DNA from: Marinomonas sp. MED121
GTDB lineage: Bacteria > Pseudomonadota > Gammaproteobacteria > Pseudomonadales > Marinomonadaceae
Direction: 5' to 3'
DNA: 64,000 bases
Assembly (NCBI RefSeq): GCF_000153025.1
Contig: NZ_CH672429.1
Coordinates: forward strand, 1,480,226-1,544,225
In this document: piece by piece, positions 23,905-32,899 of the stretch
How the letters are laid out: the number at the start of each line of letters is the position of its first letter
How positions within the stretch are numbered: the first letter of the stretch is position 1
Made by a program: the position numbers and the translations under genes
The notes under the pieces: generated by a model
Seen by the model: the letters and a program-made list of their open reading frames with translations, nothing else
Databases searched by the model: none
What the model was told of the DNA's origin: nothing

Positions 23905-24873
23905 ATGAATAATTTAATTGATATTGCACAGCACTTACCTGTTTCAAAAGCAGAGCAAACCATCTCAATTTCGCCAGTTTTAATTGAATCTAGTCGCAGA
24001 CCTCACCCGCTTGAGCTGCGCATTACTGCACCGGTAAAAGGAGAGAATCTACCTGTCGTATTATTTTCACATGGAGACGGCCCCTCACTCTATCTGCCTT
24101 CGAAAGACGGTTACGGGCCCTTAGTAAATTTCTATGCTGAACATGGCTTTGTCGTCATCCAACCGACACATGCCAATTCGAAAGTGGCTGGATTTGATTC
24201 TAATAAAAGTGATGCGCCATTATTTTGGCGAGAACGCGTAAATGAAATGAAACTCATTTTAGATGAGTTAGAAAATATTGAATCAGGAATACCAGCACTT
24301 AAAGGTCGAATAAATCATCAGAACATTGCTGCTGTCGGCCACTCTATGGGCGGTCAAACAGTCGGCATGTTATTAGGTGCTCATCTAACAGACAGCCGAC
24401 GAATAAAGGATAGGGATGTCAGCACATTTGAACCCCGCATTAAGGTAGGAGTATTACTTGCTGCACCTGGCAAAGGTGGAGACAGTTTAAGTGAGTTTGC
24501 CCGAACAAATTTTACTGAGTTAAACCCAGATTTTAGGTATCTAAAAACGCAAGCCTTATCTGTCGTAGGAGATGCCGACAATAACACCTTCATGTCGATT
24601 AAAGGCCCTGAATGGTATACAGACCCATTCAAAGAAGCGCCAGGCATTGATCTGCTTCTTACTTTGCACGGCGCTAAGCATGGCCTAGGTGGTATTGCTG
24701 GTTACGATGCAAAGGAAACAAGTGATGAGTCACCTGATACCTTAGCCGCAACTCAAAGACTTACTTGGGCATATTTAAAATCTGCCTTCGATTCGAATGA
24801 TTTCACTTGGGAAAAAGCACGTAACCAGTTGGCTGGGCCCGCACGTTCTCTCGGTCATATAACAGACAAATGA
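23905..24873 (+). CDS. Alpha/beta hydrolase 1 (PAF-acetylhydrolase/dienelactone-hydrolase-like)
   Basis: 322 aa without signal peptide. The oxyanion region VVLFSHGDGPS, nucleophile elbow GHSMGGQT (Ser near residue 148), acid loop VVGDADNN and catalytic His in LHGAKHGLGG are readable. The family hydrolyses esters or lactones; the substrate cannot be deduced. ATG at 23905 has GAGGAGAG upstream. A homologue of similar length follows at 25040, and both lie next to the divergent LysR gene, suggesting inducible degradation or detoxification of an ester. Confidence 0.8.
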   Translation: MNNLIDIAQHLPVSKAEQTISISPVLIESSRRPHPLELRITAPVKGENLPVVLFSHGDGPSLYLPSKDGYGPLVNFYAEHGFVVIQPTHANSKVAGFDSNKSDAPLFWRERVNEMKLILDELENIESGIPALKGRINHQNIAAVGHSMGGQTVGMLLGAHLTDSRRIKDRDVSTFEPRIKVGVLLAAPGKGGDSLSEFARTNFTELNPDFRYLKTQALSVVGDADNNTFMSIKGPEWYTDPFKEAPGIDLLLTLHGAKHGLGGIAGYDAKETSDESPDTLAATQRLTWAYLKSAFDSNDFTWEKARNQLAGPARSLGHITDK

Positions 24874-25039
24874 ACTTATTTTAAAAGGTTAGTAAAACAC
24901 AAAAAATGACAAGCTAGCCCTCTTATTCAGCAAGTTCAAGGGGCCATGTATCAGATAAAACACAGGAGCTCATCGACAACGGCAAACCACCACTAACTTT
25001 TTGCGAATCAACACAAACAACGCTATCGAGGAAAAGAAA

Positions 25040-25960
25040 ATGATAATTCAGTCATCCGAAATTAAAGCCGCTTTTAGTTATAGTCCAATTACTTTGTCAG
25101 CAGACTATCGTCAGTTAGATTTACAAATAAAAATTTCCGCACCTGCACAAGGTAATCATCTTCCAATTATTTTATTGGCACACGGATTTGCTAAGTCCAT
25201 GCGCGACTACACACCACTTGTTGATTATTGGACAGAGAATGGCTTCGTGGTGATTCAGCCTACTTTCTTAGACTCTAAGACCTTGGGACTTTCACCAACA
25301 GATCCTAGAACACCAAATATATGGCAGCATCGCTTAGCTGATATGACGAATATCCTCGACAATTTATCAGTAATTGAAAACAGCGTACCATTTCTTAAAG
25401 GTCGCTTAGATTATTCTAAGATTGCAGCAGTTGGCCATTCATACGGTGCCCAGACAGTTGGAATGCTACTCGGCGCTCGCGTTATTGGGACTGACGGTCA
25501 CTTAGGGTTAGATAAATCAGACTCACGTATTCGCGCTGGTGTTTTATTATCTGCAACAGGGTTAGGTGGCGAGTTTCTTTCACCTTTTGCAGCAGAGCAT
25601 TTTTCTTTTATGAGCCCTAGCTTTACTGAGCTAAAAACACCCACAATGGTGGTTGCTGGTGATCAAGATGATTCTCCACTTAGTAGTCGTGGTCCAGATT
25701 GGTTTATCGAACCTTACACACTAAGCCCAGGGGCAAATGCCCTTCTAACCTTACATGGCGGTGAGCACCTCCTTGGAGGAATCACAGGATATGGGGTAAC
25801 AGATACAACAGATGAAGACCCGGATAGAGTCTTAGCAGTGCAAAGGCTCACAACAGCTTACTTGCATTCAGCTCTCAATATTAATCAACCTGCATGGGAT
25901 CAGGCCGTGGAAGCATTTAATCAAGGCTCGCCAAGTGTCGGCACAATTAATCAAAAATAA
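25040..25960 (+). CDS. Alpha/beta hydrolase 2, paralogue of 23905-24873
   Basis: 306 aa from ATG 25040, chosen over the TTG at 25001 because GAGGAAAAG precedes it. It aligns with hydrolase 1 throughout: IILLAHGFAKSMRDYTPLVDYW, GHSYGAQTVGMLLGA (nucleophile Ser), VVAGDQDDS (acid), LHGGEHLLGG (His). The 166-bp gap after hydrolase 1 has no terminator, so both may be cotranscribed. A tandem duplication followed by divergence is the simplest origin. In the elbow the residue after the Ser is Tyr instead of Met, so substrate range may differ. Confidence 0.8.
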   Translation: MIIQSSEIKAAFSYSPITLSADYRQLDLQIKISAPAQGNHLPIILLAHGFAKSMRDYTPLVDYWTENGFVVIQPTFLDSKTLGLSPTDPRTPNIWQHRLADMTNILDNLSVIENSVPFLKGRLDYSKIAAVGHSYGAQTVGMLLGARVIGTDGHLGLDKSDSRIRAGVLLSATGLGGEFLSPFAAEHFSFMSPSFTELKTPTMVVAGDQDDSPLSSRGPDWFIEPYTLSPGANALLTLHGGEHLLGGITGYGVTDTTDEDPDRVLAVQRLTTAYLHSALNINQPAWDQAVEAFNQGSPSVGTINQK

Positions 25961-25995
25961 ATTGTGAAAATCATTGTGTATATCAATAGTGCTTA

Positions 25996-26168
25996 ATTGA
26001 GCTTGAAACGCTACTAGAAGAAGACTTAAAGCGACAAGAGCTATGGCGTGCAGAGATAGCAAACATTCAATCCAAGCTTTAATCTAAACCACTGATCCAA
26101 GGCTAAAAGGCTTTTATATACCCAACGCATGTATAAAAGCCTTTTAGCCAAGGGACGTTTTAATCAGA
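25996..26168 (+). repeat. Duplicate of the ABC-F gene tail and hairpin
   Basis: CTTGAAACGCTACTAGAAG, CAAACATTCAATCCAAGC and the 18-bp hairpin (26101-26149) repeat 22557-22746, lacking 27 bp of the coil region. The frame still ends at the same stop codon but has no start. It lies directly after the hydrolase pair, so the LysR-hydrolase block is bracketed by two copies of ABC-F tail sequence. Confidence 0.85.
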
Positions 26169-26243
26169 TAACAGACTCACTGAATTAAATATTGAGGCAC
26201 AAAGCATGTAATAGAAGAGTACTAGTGCATAGATATCACACCC

Positions 26244-26558
26244 TTATTCGTACCAACCATGCCATTTGGTGAAGCCAAGCTCAATCAACTGCTGCTGCGA
26301 AATAGGTGTCGTAATCTTGTTGGCAACATCTCTAACCTGATCCAATTCAGTACAGCCCTTATGCAAGGTCCAGCCCGTCTCATTATCACAACAAACAACA
26401 ATCCGAGAATAAGGTTCATCACCGGCTAATTTAGCATCGTAAGAGTCAAAAAATACCCAGACCTTATTACCCAAAAAGTAATTTGGCCAATCTGCATCCG
26501 CTTCTCTTAGCTCATCAATATAAACAAAGTCCCTTGGTTTTTTTCTTGTGAGCTCCAT
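26244..26558 (-). CDS. Conserved hypothetical protein (104 aa)
   Basis: Not recognised. The 104-residue acidic protein has no signal or membrane segment and begins MELTRKKPRDFVYIDELRE. Aromatic- and Cys-containing middle (NKVWVFFDSYDAKLAGDEPYSRIVVCCDNETGW) and a Trp-rich end (FTKWHGWYE) suggest a folded domain. A GAGGG-type ribosome-binding site lies ~10 bp upstream. It stands alone between the duplicated ABC-F tail and the polyamine block. The length and codon pattern look real. Confidence 0.55.
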   Translation of the reverse strand: MELTRKKPRDFVYIDELREADADWPNYFLGNKVWVFFDSYDAKLAGDEPYSRIVVCCDNETGWTLHKGCTELDQVRDVANKITTPISQQQLIELGFTKWHGWYE

Positions 26559-26707
26559 TTTTTTACCCTCCGACCCTTGGCCAATTTTAGTGTGCCGACT
26601 AATAGCAGAAAGTCATGATACAAGCTGTTTTTGTCCTCTAACAGAGACAAATTGTCGCGACCCATAAATTACTTGGATGGCAGGTTAAAATGATGTTATT
26701 GCTTAAA

Positions 26708-26727
26708 ATATACCTTTCTGGGTATAT
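26708..26727. promoter_or_regulatory. Inverted repeat ATATACC-N6-GGTATAT upstream of puuB-like gene
   Basis: ATATACC and GGTATAT are spaced by 6 bases, 120 bp upstream of the PuuB-like gene. A related ATACCC...GGGTAT palindrome (52992-53009) lies upstream of the PotF gene of the second polyamine locus, so a common regulator is possible. The rest of 26559-26847 has no gene. Confidence 0.4.
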
Positions 26728-26847
26728 CCCACGAACAGGTGCAAGACGTATCTTATTAAAAAAGAGACATACCCATAGAGTTCGGTAGTGTCGAGATCAA
26801 TAATGTTTATCCAGACCTATATTGGGTAACAGAATAAGAGAAAGATT

Positions 26848-28131
26848 ATGTCACAGTCTTCACATACCACATCTTATTACGCCGCATCTGCGAACGATAA
26901 AGTACAGCGCCCGAGCCTCGAAGCAGACATCTGCAGCGATATCTGCGTCATCGGTGCAGGTTTTACAGGCATGTCCAGTGCCCTTCATTTAGCTGAACAA
27001 GGTTTTAGTGTCACAGTTCTAGAAGGAACACGCATTGGTTTTGGTGCGTCGGGCCGTAACGGTGGCCAAATAGTTCATAGTTATAGCCGTGATGTCGATT
27101 TTATCGAAAAACATTATGGCCAAAATACAGGTCAAGAAATGGGTAAGATGGCCTTTGAAGGTGCCAAGGTCATTCGCCGTTTCGTCAAAGACTACCAAAT
27201 TAATTGTGACTTAAAAGACGGTGGTATCTTTGCCGCTTGTAACCCAAAACAGATGCGTGAGCTTGAAGGTAAAAAGAAACTGTGGGAATCCCATGGTCAT
27301 CAAGATCTTGAGCTTTTATCTGCAACCGATGTGCAAAACTATATTGGTAGTGATAGATACGCAGGTGCTTTATTAGATAAGTCAGGCGGTCACTTCCACC
27401 CGCTAAACTTGGTACTAGGTGAAGCCGCAGCCTTTGAAGGCCTAGGGGGAATTATTTATGAAGACTCAAAGGTAATAGGCATAGAAGAAGGCGAAAGAGC
27501 GGTCGTACGTACCGAAAAAGGCAGTGTCACAGCAAACTATGTGATTGTCGCAGGTAATGCTTATTTAGAAGGTCTAGTACCTAAACTTCAAGCCAAAGCT
27601 ATGCCTTGTGGTACCCAAGTCATCACCACAGAACCACTAAGCCAAGCCCAACAAGATGCTCTACTACCAAACGGCCAATGTGTAGAAGATTGTAACTACC
27701 TACTCGATTATTACCGTCTTTCGGGTGATGGCCGTCTTATTTATGGCGGTGGTGTAACTTATGGCGCCCGTGAACCCGATAAAATAGAAGCACTTATTAC
27801 CCCTAAAATGCTCAAAACCTTCCCAGAACTTGAAGGCGTCAGAGTCGACTTTGCTTGGACAGGTAACTTCTTGCTAACGCTAATGCGCCTGCCTCAGCTA
27901 GGCCGAATTGGCAGCAATATTTATTATGCTCAGGGCTATAGTGGCCATGGCGTCACTTGCTCGCACTTAGCTGGTAAAGTCATTTGTGATGCGATCCAAG
28001 GCGACGCTAAACGCTTTGATGTGTTTGCAGGTCTGCCACAATATCCCTTCCCAGGTGGGCAAGCACTGCGTATTCCTTATACCGCCATGGGGGCTTGGTA
28101 CTATAACTTAAGAGATAAACTCGGCGTCTAA
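26848..28131 (+). CDS. puuB: PuuB-like FAD-dependent oxidoreductase 1
   Basis: 427 aa. The FAD-binding Rossmann motif is VIGAGFTGMSSALHLAEQGFSVTVLE near residue 30, and GFGASGRNGGQ is the DAO-family flavin motif. GRIGSNIYYAQGYSGHGV, the FAD C-terminal signature, is near residue 360. The family oxidises gamma-glutamylputrescine to the aldehyde with H2O2 release, or related amines. A second copy is at 29898. Downstream lie an EamA transporter and a TetR gene; AGAG and AAAGA precede the ATG. Oxidation of another glutamylated or free amine is possible. Confidence 0.85.
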   Translation: MSQSSHTTSYYAASANDKVQRPSLEADICSDICVIGAGFTGMSSALHLAEQGFSVTVLEGTRIGFGASGRNGGQIVHSYSRDVDFIEKHYGQNTGQEMGKMAFEGAKVIRRFVKDYQINCDLKDGGIFAACNPKQMRELEGKKKLWESHGHQDLELLSATDVQNYIGSDRYAGALLDKSGGHFHPLNLVLGEAAAFEGLGGIIYEDSKVIGIEEGERAVVRTEKGSVTANYVIVAGNAYLEGLVPKLQAKAMPCGTQVITTEPLSQAQQDALLPNGQCVEDCNYLLDYYRLSGDGRLIYGGGVTYGAREPDKIEALITPKMLKTFPELEGVRVDFAWTGNFLLTLMRLPQLGRIGSNIYYAQGYSGHGVTCSHLAGKVICDAIQGDAKRFDVFAGLPQYPFPGGQALRIPYTAMGAWYYNLRDKLGV

Positions 28132-28200
28132 TTTAAAGCGTGATCTATATAGGGTGAACATCAGATTCACCCTTCTCTAACCTTTTATTAGGGCCTTTCT

Positions 28201-29148
28201 ATGACAGGGTTATCCGCTCGCACAGCCTTTTTTATTCTTTTTTCAGTGGCCTTCATCTGGGGAGCCGAATTTGTGCTAGTGGATTTAGCCGTGGCTAAGG
28301 TCTCAACCAACCTATTCAATGCCTTGAGATTTGCCCTAGCAAGCCTTGCCCTACTACCACTTTATTTCATTAAAAAAGAAATGATTGATAAAGACGCTTT
28401 AGGGCGTCTTTTCTTAGCAGGCTTTAGTCTAGGCTTTCTGCTCTTTATTGGGTTTTATGCGCAAACAGAAGGAATGCGTTTTACCAGTGTGGCGAATGCG
28501 GGCTTTATTACTGGCCTTAGCGTGCCACTTGTCCCTGTACTGGCTTTTCTTGTGTTCAGGCAAAGTGCCAGCTGGCATGTTTGGCTTGGGGTCATTTTCG
28601 CCACATTCGGCCTTTATTTACTGACAATCGGGGATAAACTCAGTTTTAATCAAGGAGACAGTCTGGTTCTCATTTGTGCCTTTGCTTTTCATATTCTACT
28701 CACCGACAAATTTGTGGTGAACTTGCCCATTATCAGCTTAAGCATCATACAAATGGCGGCGGTCGCTATTTATAGTCTGATTGCCTTAGCGCTAGCGCCC
28801 GAGCTAATCAGCCAAAAAGCCATGAGCAGTTCCTTTGATATCAGTATCTTGCTCGACCCTATCGTACTCAGTGGCATTCTAATCACAGGCCTACTTGGCA
28901 GTGCTTACGCTTACTGGGCACAGTCAGCCTGTCAGCGCCATTTGGAACCTGCCAAAGTCGCCTTAATTTTTGCCACTGAACCTGTCTTTGCGTTTCTCTC
29001 TGCTTGGGTCTTTTTAGGGGAAGTTTTAGGCGTTAAAGGCAGCCTAGGTGCCCTGCTTATTCTCGTAGCGATACTTGTATCCGAATTAGGACACAATCTG
29101 ACAGATAAAAGCTTATTTAAAAGTATTCGAGGTCAGAAACCTAACTAA
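28201..29148 (+). CDS. EamA-family (DMT) transporter
   Basis: 315 aa with about ten hydrophobic segments in two EamA repeats. The first begins FFILFSVAFIWGAEFVLVDLA, the second has GLLGSAYAYWAQSACQRHLEPAKVALIFATEPVFA, the typical EamA end motif. It is an inner-membrane exporter of metabolites or amino acids. It starts 69 bp after the PuuB-like gene on the same strand, probably cotranscribed, and ends 8 bp inside the convergent TetR gene. An export role for polyamine breakdown products or amines is inference. Confidence 0.88.
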   Translation: MTGLSARTAFFILFSVAFIWGAEFVLVDLAVAKVSTNLFNALRFALASLALLPLYFIKKEMIDKDALGRLFLAGFSLGFLLFIGFYAQTEGMRFTSVANAGFITGLSVPLVPVLAFLVFRQSASWHVWLGVIFATFGLYLLTIGDKLSFNQGDSLVLICAFAFHILLTDKFVVNLPIISLSIIQMAAVAIYSLIALALAPELISQKAMSSSFDISILLDPIVLSGILITGLLGSAYAYWAQSACQRHLEPAKVALIFATEPVFAFLSAWVFLGEVLGVKGSLGALLILVAILVSELGHNLTDKSLFKSIRGQKPN

Positions 29149-29800
29149 GGTGCTGCTTCAACAAGGCCAATAGCATAAGTTTAAGATCCGCCAGAGTACG
29201 TTTTGCGCGCTCTGGGTTTTGGTTAACCACCACCAAGAATGCACTATGGCTAGTCTCAAGGTACAAGCGTCCTAGCCTTTCTCTCTCTTTAATATGAGAG
29301 TGGATGCCCATACGTTTAAATAAGGCTGCCATATGGGAGATGACAAGCTCATCATGCTCTGTATCTAAGCTACGCAGCTCAGGGACAGAAAACATCGCCT
29401 GTACCAAGGTTAAAATGGCTTTTTGTTTTTTATAGGCTTTCAGGTTGAGAGCTAATATTTGCTCAAGCAAATCATCAAGGAGGATGGTTTCTATATCCCA
29501 AGCACTGATCTTGGTTAATACCTTTTCTATTTCCTCTAGCCACTCACTGGCCATGGCATACAAGATGGCATGCTTATTCGGAAAATAGTGGTATAAAGAA
29601 CCCACCGAAATACCGACTTCTTTGGCAATCAATACTGTAGTGAGGTCATCCAAACCTACCCTCTCAAGTAGCTCGCTCGTCACATCCATAATCTTTTTAG
29701 AACGTTCTTTCGAACGTCCCTGCACAGGGGCAGAACGGCGGGTGAGATCTTGCTTTTTCACTTTCTCAGTTGAGGCTTGATTAGATGACGCTTGCGGCAT
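29141..29800 (-). CDS. TetR-family regulator
   Basis: 219 aa. A Lys/Arg-rich N-terminal tail of ~35 residues precedes the HTH (ILDVTSELLERVG-like start, IAKEVGISVGSLYHYFPNKHAILYAM). The C-terminal ligand domain is all-helical. It overlaps the EamA gene tail to tail by 8 bp and is followed by the second PuuB-like gene on the same strand. It may govern the amine-oxidation block. No operator is obvious. Confidence 0.88.
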   Translation of the reverse strand: MPQASSNQASTEKVKKQDLTRRSAPVQGRSKERSKKIMDVTSELLERVGLDDLTTVLIAKEVGISVGSLYHYFPNKHAILYAMASEWLEEIEKVLTKISAWDIETILLDDLLEQILALNLKAYKKQKAILTLVQAMFSVPELRSLDTEHDELVISHMAALFKRMGIHSHIKERERLGRLYLETSHSAFLVVVNQNPERAKRTLADLKLMLLALLKQHLS

Positions 29801-29897
29801 TAAAGAGGTTCCGGTTTCGCTTTATATTGGATTAGTGCAATTCTAAGCCATTATAAAGCAAACAGGCTAGGAGAGATTAAACTCTCTCCTAGCTTTT

Positions 29898-31181
29898 CTA
29901 GAATAATCTATCTCTCAATGAGTAATAGAGCATACCTGCGACAAGCCCAGGCCAACGTAATAAGGTGCCTCCGGGAAAACTTGGAGATGGCATTTGCGCG
30001 AAGACATCAAAACCACGGCTTTGACCATCAATCGCTTCGGCCATGAGTTTGCCGCCTAGGGTTGCCATGGCAACACCATGACCTGAATAACCTTGTGCTA
30101 CCAAGACATTCGACTCAATACGTTGGAAAAATGGCATTCTATTTAACGTGATAGCTAAGGTGCCTCCCCAACCATAATCTATTTTGGTTTGACTCAGTTC
30201 AGGATAAAATTCCAGCATATACTTACGCACAAACTGGCCTATATCTGAAGGAAATTTAGCCGTGTAGTTCTCACCACCACCCCATAAAAGCCTATTATCC
30301 GCAGACAACTTAAAGTAATTGATCACAAATTTTGAATCCGCTACCGCCACATCTTGCGGATTAATACGGGCGCACATCTCATCAGTTAAGGGCTCTGTGG
30401 CTAAGATAAAATTATTAATCGGCATAATTTTACCCGCGATTCTTGGTTCTAAATTCCCCAAGTAACCATTACAGGCCAGCAGCATAAACTTGGCTTTCAC
30501 ACAGCCTTTTTCTGTGTTCACTTGGACTTCCGATCCCGTCTGATAATCTGTCACTCGACTGTCTTCAAAAATACTGACACCCGCTTTATCTGCTGCTTGT
30601 GCCAAGCCTAAAGCATAATTAAGCGGATGAAGGTGCGCACCTTGTTTCCAATATTCCCCTCCATGATATTTATCGGACCCTAACATGGAGGATACTTGCG
30701 CTTTATCTAGATACTCAATATCTTGATAATTAAGCTTGTTCTGTTTGTAATCCACGCTCTGCTTTAGCTCATCGCAATGTTTGGCTTTATTCGCCACATG
30801 CAAGACACCTTGTTTAAGATCGCATTGGATTTTATGCTTTTCAATCAGGTCTTTTACCAGATCCACCGAATCCAATGACATTTGCCACAATAGGTCGGCG
30901 TTTTCCTTGCCAACCTTGGCGATCATGTCTTGATGAGACATATTATGCCCCTGACAAACTTGACCACCATTTCGACCTGAAGCTCCCCAAGCCACTTTTT
31001 CTGCTTCTAACAAGGCAACCTTATAGCCTTTTTCCGCTAAATGCAGGGCGGCAGATAAGCCAGTAAAGCCACCGCCTATTACACACACATCAAAGACATG
31101 ATCACCTTCAAGGCTCGCGAACTCTTTTTTCGCATTCGCAGAGTCCAGATAATAAGAAGTGTCGTAACCCGTCAATCTCAT
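29898..31181 (-). CDS. puuB: PuuB-like FAD-dependent oxidoreductase 2
   Basis: 427 aa, the same length as the copy at 26848. It has VIGGGFTGLSAALHLAEKGYKVALLE, AWGASGRNGGQ and VLVAQGYSGHGVAMA. It is divergent from the PuuA-like ligase at 31473 across a 290-bp region with paired operators. PuuA makes gamma-glutamylputrescine and PuuB oxidises it, so this copy is the better candidate for the true PuuB. The two copies differ widely, so they are old paralogues and not a recent duplication. Confidence 0.88.
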   Translation of the reverse strand: MRLTGYDTSYYLDSANAKKEFASLEGDHVFDVCVIGGGFTGLSAALHLAEKGYKVALLEAEKVAWGASGRNGGQVCQGHNMSHQDMIAKVGKENADLLWQMSLDSVDLVKDLIEKHKIQCDLKQGVLHVANKAKHCDELKQSVDYKQNKLNYQDIEYLDKAQVSSMLGSDKYHGGEYWKQGAHLHPLNYALGLAQAADKAGVSIFEDSRVTDYQTGSEVQVNTEKGCVKAKFMLLACNGYLGNLEPRIAGKIMPINNFILATEPLTDEMCARINPQDVAVADSKFVINYFKLSADNRLLWGGGENYTAKFPSDIGQFVRKYMLEFYPELSQTKIDYGWGGTLAITLNRMPFFQRIESNVLVAQGYSGHGVAMATLGGKLMAEAIDGQSRGFDVFAQMPSPSFPGGTLLRWPGLVAGMLYYSLRDRLF

Positions 31182-31252
31182 TTAGTACTCCAAAGCATAA
31201 AACAAATAACTCACTATTGGCTTATGGCGTTAATATATAAAAAAACAACAAA

Positions 31253-31367
31253 CCGAATATTAATTCGGATTAATTAGACTTACAAGCACCATTTTTTAGT
31301 ATTTATTCTTCATTTCCTATTGCTTTAATAATTTCTTTAAAATAATCTAAAAGCGAATGATGATTCG
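31253..31367. promoter_or_regulatory. Two CGAAT-N4-ATTCG operators in the puuB/puuA divergent promoter
   Basis: Site 1, CCGAATATTAATTCGG (31253-31268), is a perfect palindrome. Site 2, CGAATGATGATTCGG (31354-31368), has the same half sites and spacing. Their centres are about 100 bp apart, consistent with looping or with one site per promoter. I saw no third copy at the other polyamine genes in the window. The regulator is not identified. Confidence 0.6.
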
Positions 31368-31472
31368 GTTTAATATTTTTCTATCATCATCTTCAAGATT
31401 ACAATTTGATATTAGGCATAGCGATATTCGTCTGCCAAACTATGAACCATAGTCCATACAAAAAGGTGATTT

Positions 31473-32816
31473 ATGGAAGCCATAAAGCGGTTTCTCACAG
31501 ACAATGCAATAACAGAAGTAGAGTCCACCCTGCCAGATATGACAGGCAACGCCCGCGGCAAGTTTTACCCCACTAAAAAATTTCTAGATGAAAAAGGTGG
31601 CCGTATTCCCGAAACCCTGCTGGTTCAAACCGTCACAGGGGATTGGGCAGACAATCACTATGATATTGTCGACCCCAGTGACAGAGACATGGTGTTAACA
31701 CCGGATGCGAATACGCTACGTTTTGTTCCTTGGGCGAACGAACCCACGGCACAAGTCATCAATGACTGCTATACAGTAGAAGGTGAACTGCACCCGCTTG
31801 CCAGCCGCTCTGTGCTTAAGAAAGTGCTCGCACTTTATGAAAAAGAAGGCCTAAAGCCCGTTATTGCCCCTGAAGTTGAGTTCTACCTTATTCAGAAAAA
31901 CAATGACCCTGACTCTGAATTAAAACCAGCCATAGGTCGTTCAGGCCGTCGTGAAACCGCACGCCAGTCCTATAGCATAGACGCGGTGAATGAATTTGAT
32001 CCTGTAATAGATACCCTCTACCAATACTGTGAAGCTCAAGGACTTGATGTGGATACTCTCATCCATGAAACCGGTGCTGCGCAAATGGAAATTAACTTCC
32101 TACATGGCAATCCACTGGACCTTGCGGATCAGGTATTTGTATTCAAACGTACCTTGCGTGAAACTGCCATGCAACATGGTATCTACGCGACATTTATGGC
32201 TAAGCCTATGCAAAAAGAACCCGGCAGTTCAATGCATATTCATCAAAGTTTGATTGATGTAAAAACCGGTGAAAACATCTTTGCCAGTGACACCGAGCAA
32301 TTTAGCGAACACTTTTATCACTACCTTGGTGGTTTGCAAAAATTCACGCCTCACGCCATCAGCTTTTTTGCACCAAACGTGAATTCCTATCGCCGCTTTG
32401 CCCCAGAAATCTCAGCCCCAATCAATATGAAATGGGGCATAGATAATCGCACCACGGGTCTTAGAGCACCGGCAGCACCAAAAGCCGCCACTCGTATTGA
32501 AAACCGCTTCCCTGGGGCTGATAGCAACCCTTATTTAGCGATAGCAGCCAGTTTAGCGTGTGGTTATTTAGGACTAAAAGGACAGCTAAAACCCACCAAG
32601 CCCACGTCAGATGCCGCCGCTGAAGAAGGCGATACGGTTGAGCTTGCCCGTTCATTAGAAGAAGGCTTACGACTCCTAGAGGAATGCCCTGAATTAACCG
32701 ATATTATGGGATCTCAATTTGTTGAAGCCTATATCGGCGTTAAACGTGCGGAGTTTGAAACTTTTCATAAGGTTATCAGCTCTTGGGAAAGGGAGTTTTT
32801 ATTACTCAACGTATAA
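31473..32816 (+). CDS. puuA: PuuA-like gamma-glutamylpolyamine synthetase
   Basis: 447 aa of the glutamine-synthetase fold. The beta-grasp N-terminal part carries LPDMTGNARGKFYP. Motifs are PEVEFYLI (metal Glu), ETGAAQMEINF, SSMHIHQSL (catalytic His/nucleotide loop), NSYRRFAPE and ENRFPGADSNPYLAIAA. The PuuA/SpuI subgroup attaches glutamate to putrescine or other amines using ATP. AAGGTG precedes the ATG. It is followed by a PotF-like binding protein on the same strand (83-bp gap), linking uptake to glutamylation. Its paralogue is at 53070. Confidence 0.88.
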   Translation: MEAIKRFLTDNAITEVESTLPDMTGNARGKFYPTKKFLDEKGGRIPETLLVQTVTGDWADNHYDIVDPSDRDMVLTPDANTLRFVPWANEPTAQVINDCYTVEGELHPLASRSVLKKVLALYEKEGLKPVIAPEVEFYLIQKNNDPDSELKPAIGRSGRRETARQSYSIDAVNEFDPVIDTLYQYCEAQGLDVDTLIHETGAAQMEINFLHGNPLDLADQVFVFKRTLRETAMQHGIYATFMAKPMQKEPGSSMHIHQSLIDVKTGENIFASDTEQFSEHFYHYLGGLQKFTPHAISFFAPNVNSYRRFAPEISAPINMKWGIDNRTTGLRAPAAPKAATRIENRFPGADSNPYLAIAASLACGYLGLKGQLKPTKPTSDAAAEEGDTVELARSLEEGLRLLEECPELTDIMGSQFVEAYIGVKRAEFETFHKVISSWEREFLLLNV

Positions 32817-32899
32817 GATTTTAATTTTTCAACTTTAAAGCAAAAACAACCAATGTTATGGGATAGCAGGCCCTAACACAGATAAAAGAGGCTATTCAG

